From Desmonostoc muscorum FACHB-395 (GTDB lineage: Bacteria > Cyanobacteriota > Cyanobacteriia > Cyanobacteriales > Nostocaceae), in NCBI RefSeq assembly GCF_014698035.1, contig NZ_JACJSF010000039.1, positions 1-64,000 of the forward strand: a stretch of 64,000 nt of DNA, given 5' to 3'. Shown here one piece after another: positions 63,638-64,000 of the stretch. The notes beneath the pieces were generated by a model. The model worked only from the letters and a program-made list of their open reading frames with translations. It was not told the origin of the DNA and ran no database searches. The translations under genes were made by a program, and so were the position numbers. Every line of letters begins with the position of its first letter. The stretch's first letter is position 1.

Positions 63638-64000
63638 ATGAATGCTGAAGAATTTTTAAGCCAAGGACTGAACCACAGTTTGCAAGGCGATTATCAAGAA
63701 GCGATTGCAGCTTACACCCAAGCAATCAAGCTCAACCCTAACTTTGCCGAAGCTTATCATAATCGAGGGATTATTCTCACTGGTCAACTCAAAGATTATC
63801 GTGGTGCGATCGCAGATTTTAACCAGGCTATAGAAATCAATCCCAATTTTGCTACAGCCTACTATCACCGGGGTAATGCACGTTACTCTTTAGGCGATTA
63901 TCAAGAAGCGATCGCAGATTATAACCAAGCATTAGAAATCGATCCAAATCTCGCCCAATCTTACCACAGCCGGGGTAATGCTTACTTTGCCTTAGAAAAA
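63638..64000 (+). CDS. TPR-repeat protein, cut by the right window edge
   Basis: The open frame starts at ATG 63638 and runs past the end (121 codons seen). It contains tandem TPR units: QGDYQEAIAAYTQAIKLNPN, then DYRGAIADFNQAIEINPN and DYQEAIADYNQALEIDPN, each followed by an (A/S)-x-x-H-x-RG helix start. There is no signal peptide. Function beyond protein binding cannot be told from this part. Confidence 0.85.
   Translation, partial: MNAEEFLSQGLNHSLQGDYQEAIAAYTQAIKLNPNFAEAYHNRGIILTGQLKDYRGAIADFNQAIEINPNFATAYYHRGNARYSLGDYQEAIADYNQALEIDPNLAQSYHSRGNAYFALEK

Overview
The window reads as chromosome of a filamentous, probably heterocyst-forming cyanobacterium of the Nostoc/Anabaena/Tolypothrix group. 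The evidence is the very frequent HIP1 octamer GCGATCGC, the photosystem genes psaM and psb30, a valyl-tRNA synthetase carrying the cyanobacterial CAAD membrane domain, several cyanobacteria-restricted hypothetical genes, large PAS/GAF hybrid histidine kinases, and many short tandem (STRR-type) and palindromic repeats. No rRNA, tRNA or CRISPR array was recognised.

Layout. Positions 1-1,240 hold a truncated left-edge ORF and a small conserved-looking gene with a perfect inverted repeat behind it. An amidohydrolase (1,245-2,951) and a Hanks-type kinase (3,162-4,454) follow. The most unusual region is 4,619-17,419: plus-strand genes for a 54-residue four-cysteine protein, an Mpo1-like protein, three Rieske oxygenases, a GNAT-like protein, two different diiron (ferritin-like and AurF-like) proteins, a [2Fe-2S] ferredoxin, a fatty-acid-hydroxylase-type membrane protein, a hexapeptide acyltransferase and a GH3-type acyl-amido synthetase. 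Several are overlapping or tightly spaced, as in an operon. Together they suggest an oxidative specialised-metabolism pathway acting on an acyl, lipid or amine scaffold, with GH3 forming an amide; the product is unknown. A minus-strand DGQHR/HNH gene pair (11,003-13,050) that looks like a defence module splits this cluster.

Positions 17,770-39,941 are mixed: dienelactone hydrolase, a BadF-type sugar kinase with an AmpG-like permease (probable cell-wall recycling), a repeat-flanked GxxExxY gene, valS, DUF3370, a BMP-type lipoprotein, a ribulokinase-like FGGY kinase, psaM, TPR, GST, YajQ, MAPEG, DprA-like and DRTGG proteins, an aldo/keto reductase and a PEP-CTERM protein. Remnants of McrC and DUF4188 genes lie between them.

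Positions 40,340-50,960 are a signalling block: three minus-strand genes in a row (GAF kinase, PAS hybrid kinase, response regulator) and a second hybrid kinase whose 5' PAS domain has decayed. Positions 51,361-57,649 hold a BtuF-like protein, two half-size GDT1/Mn-exporter subunits, a YkgJ protein, psb30, recJ, a secreted protein and a RelE-type toxin-antitoxin pair. Positions 57,896-62,903 are the phosphate transporter pstSCAB with a sulfate-binding protein (sbpA-like) upstream. The right end carries a small transposon-like element (MITE) with intact target duplication and the start of a TPR gene.

A theme across the window is repeat spread. Repeat families fill most intergenic gaps and in four genes have become part of the reading frame (recJ, two histidine kinases, the AurF-like oxygenase).
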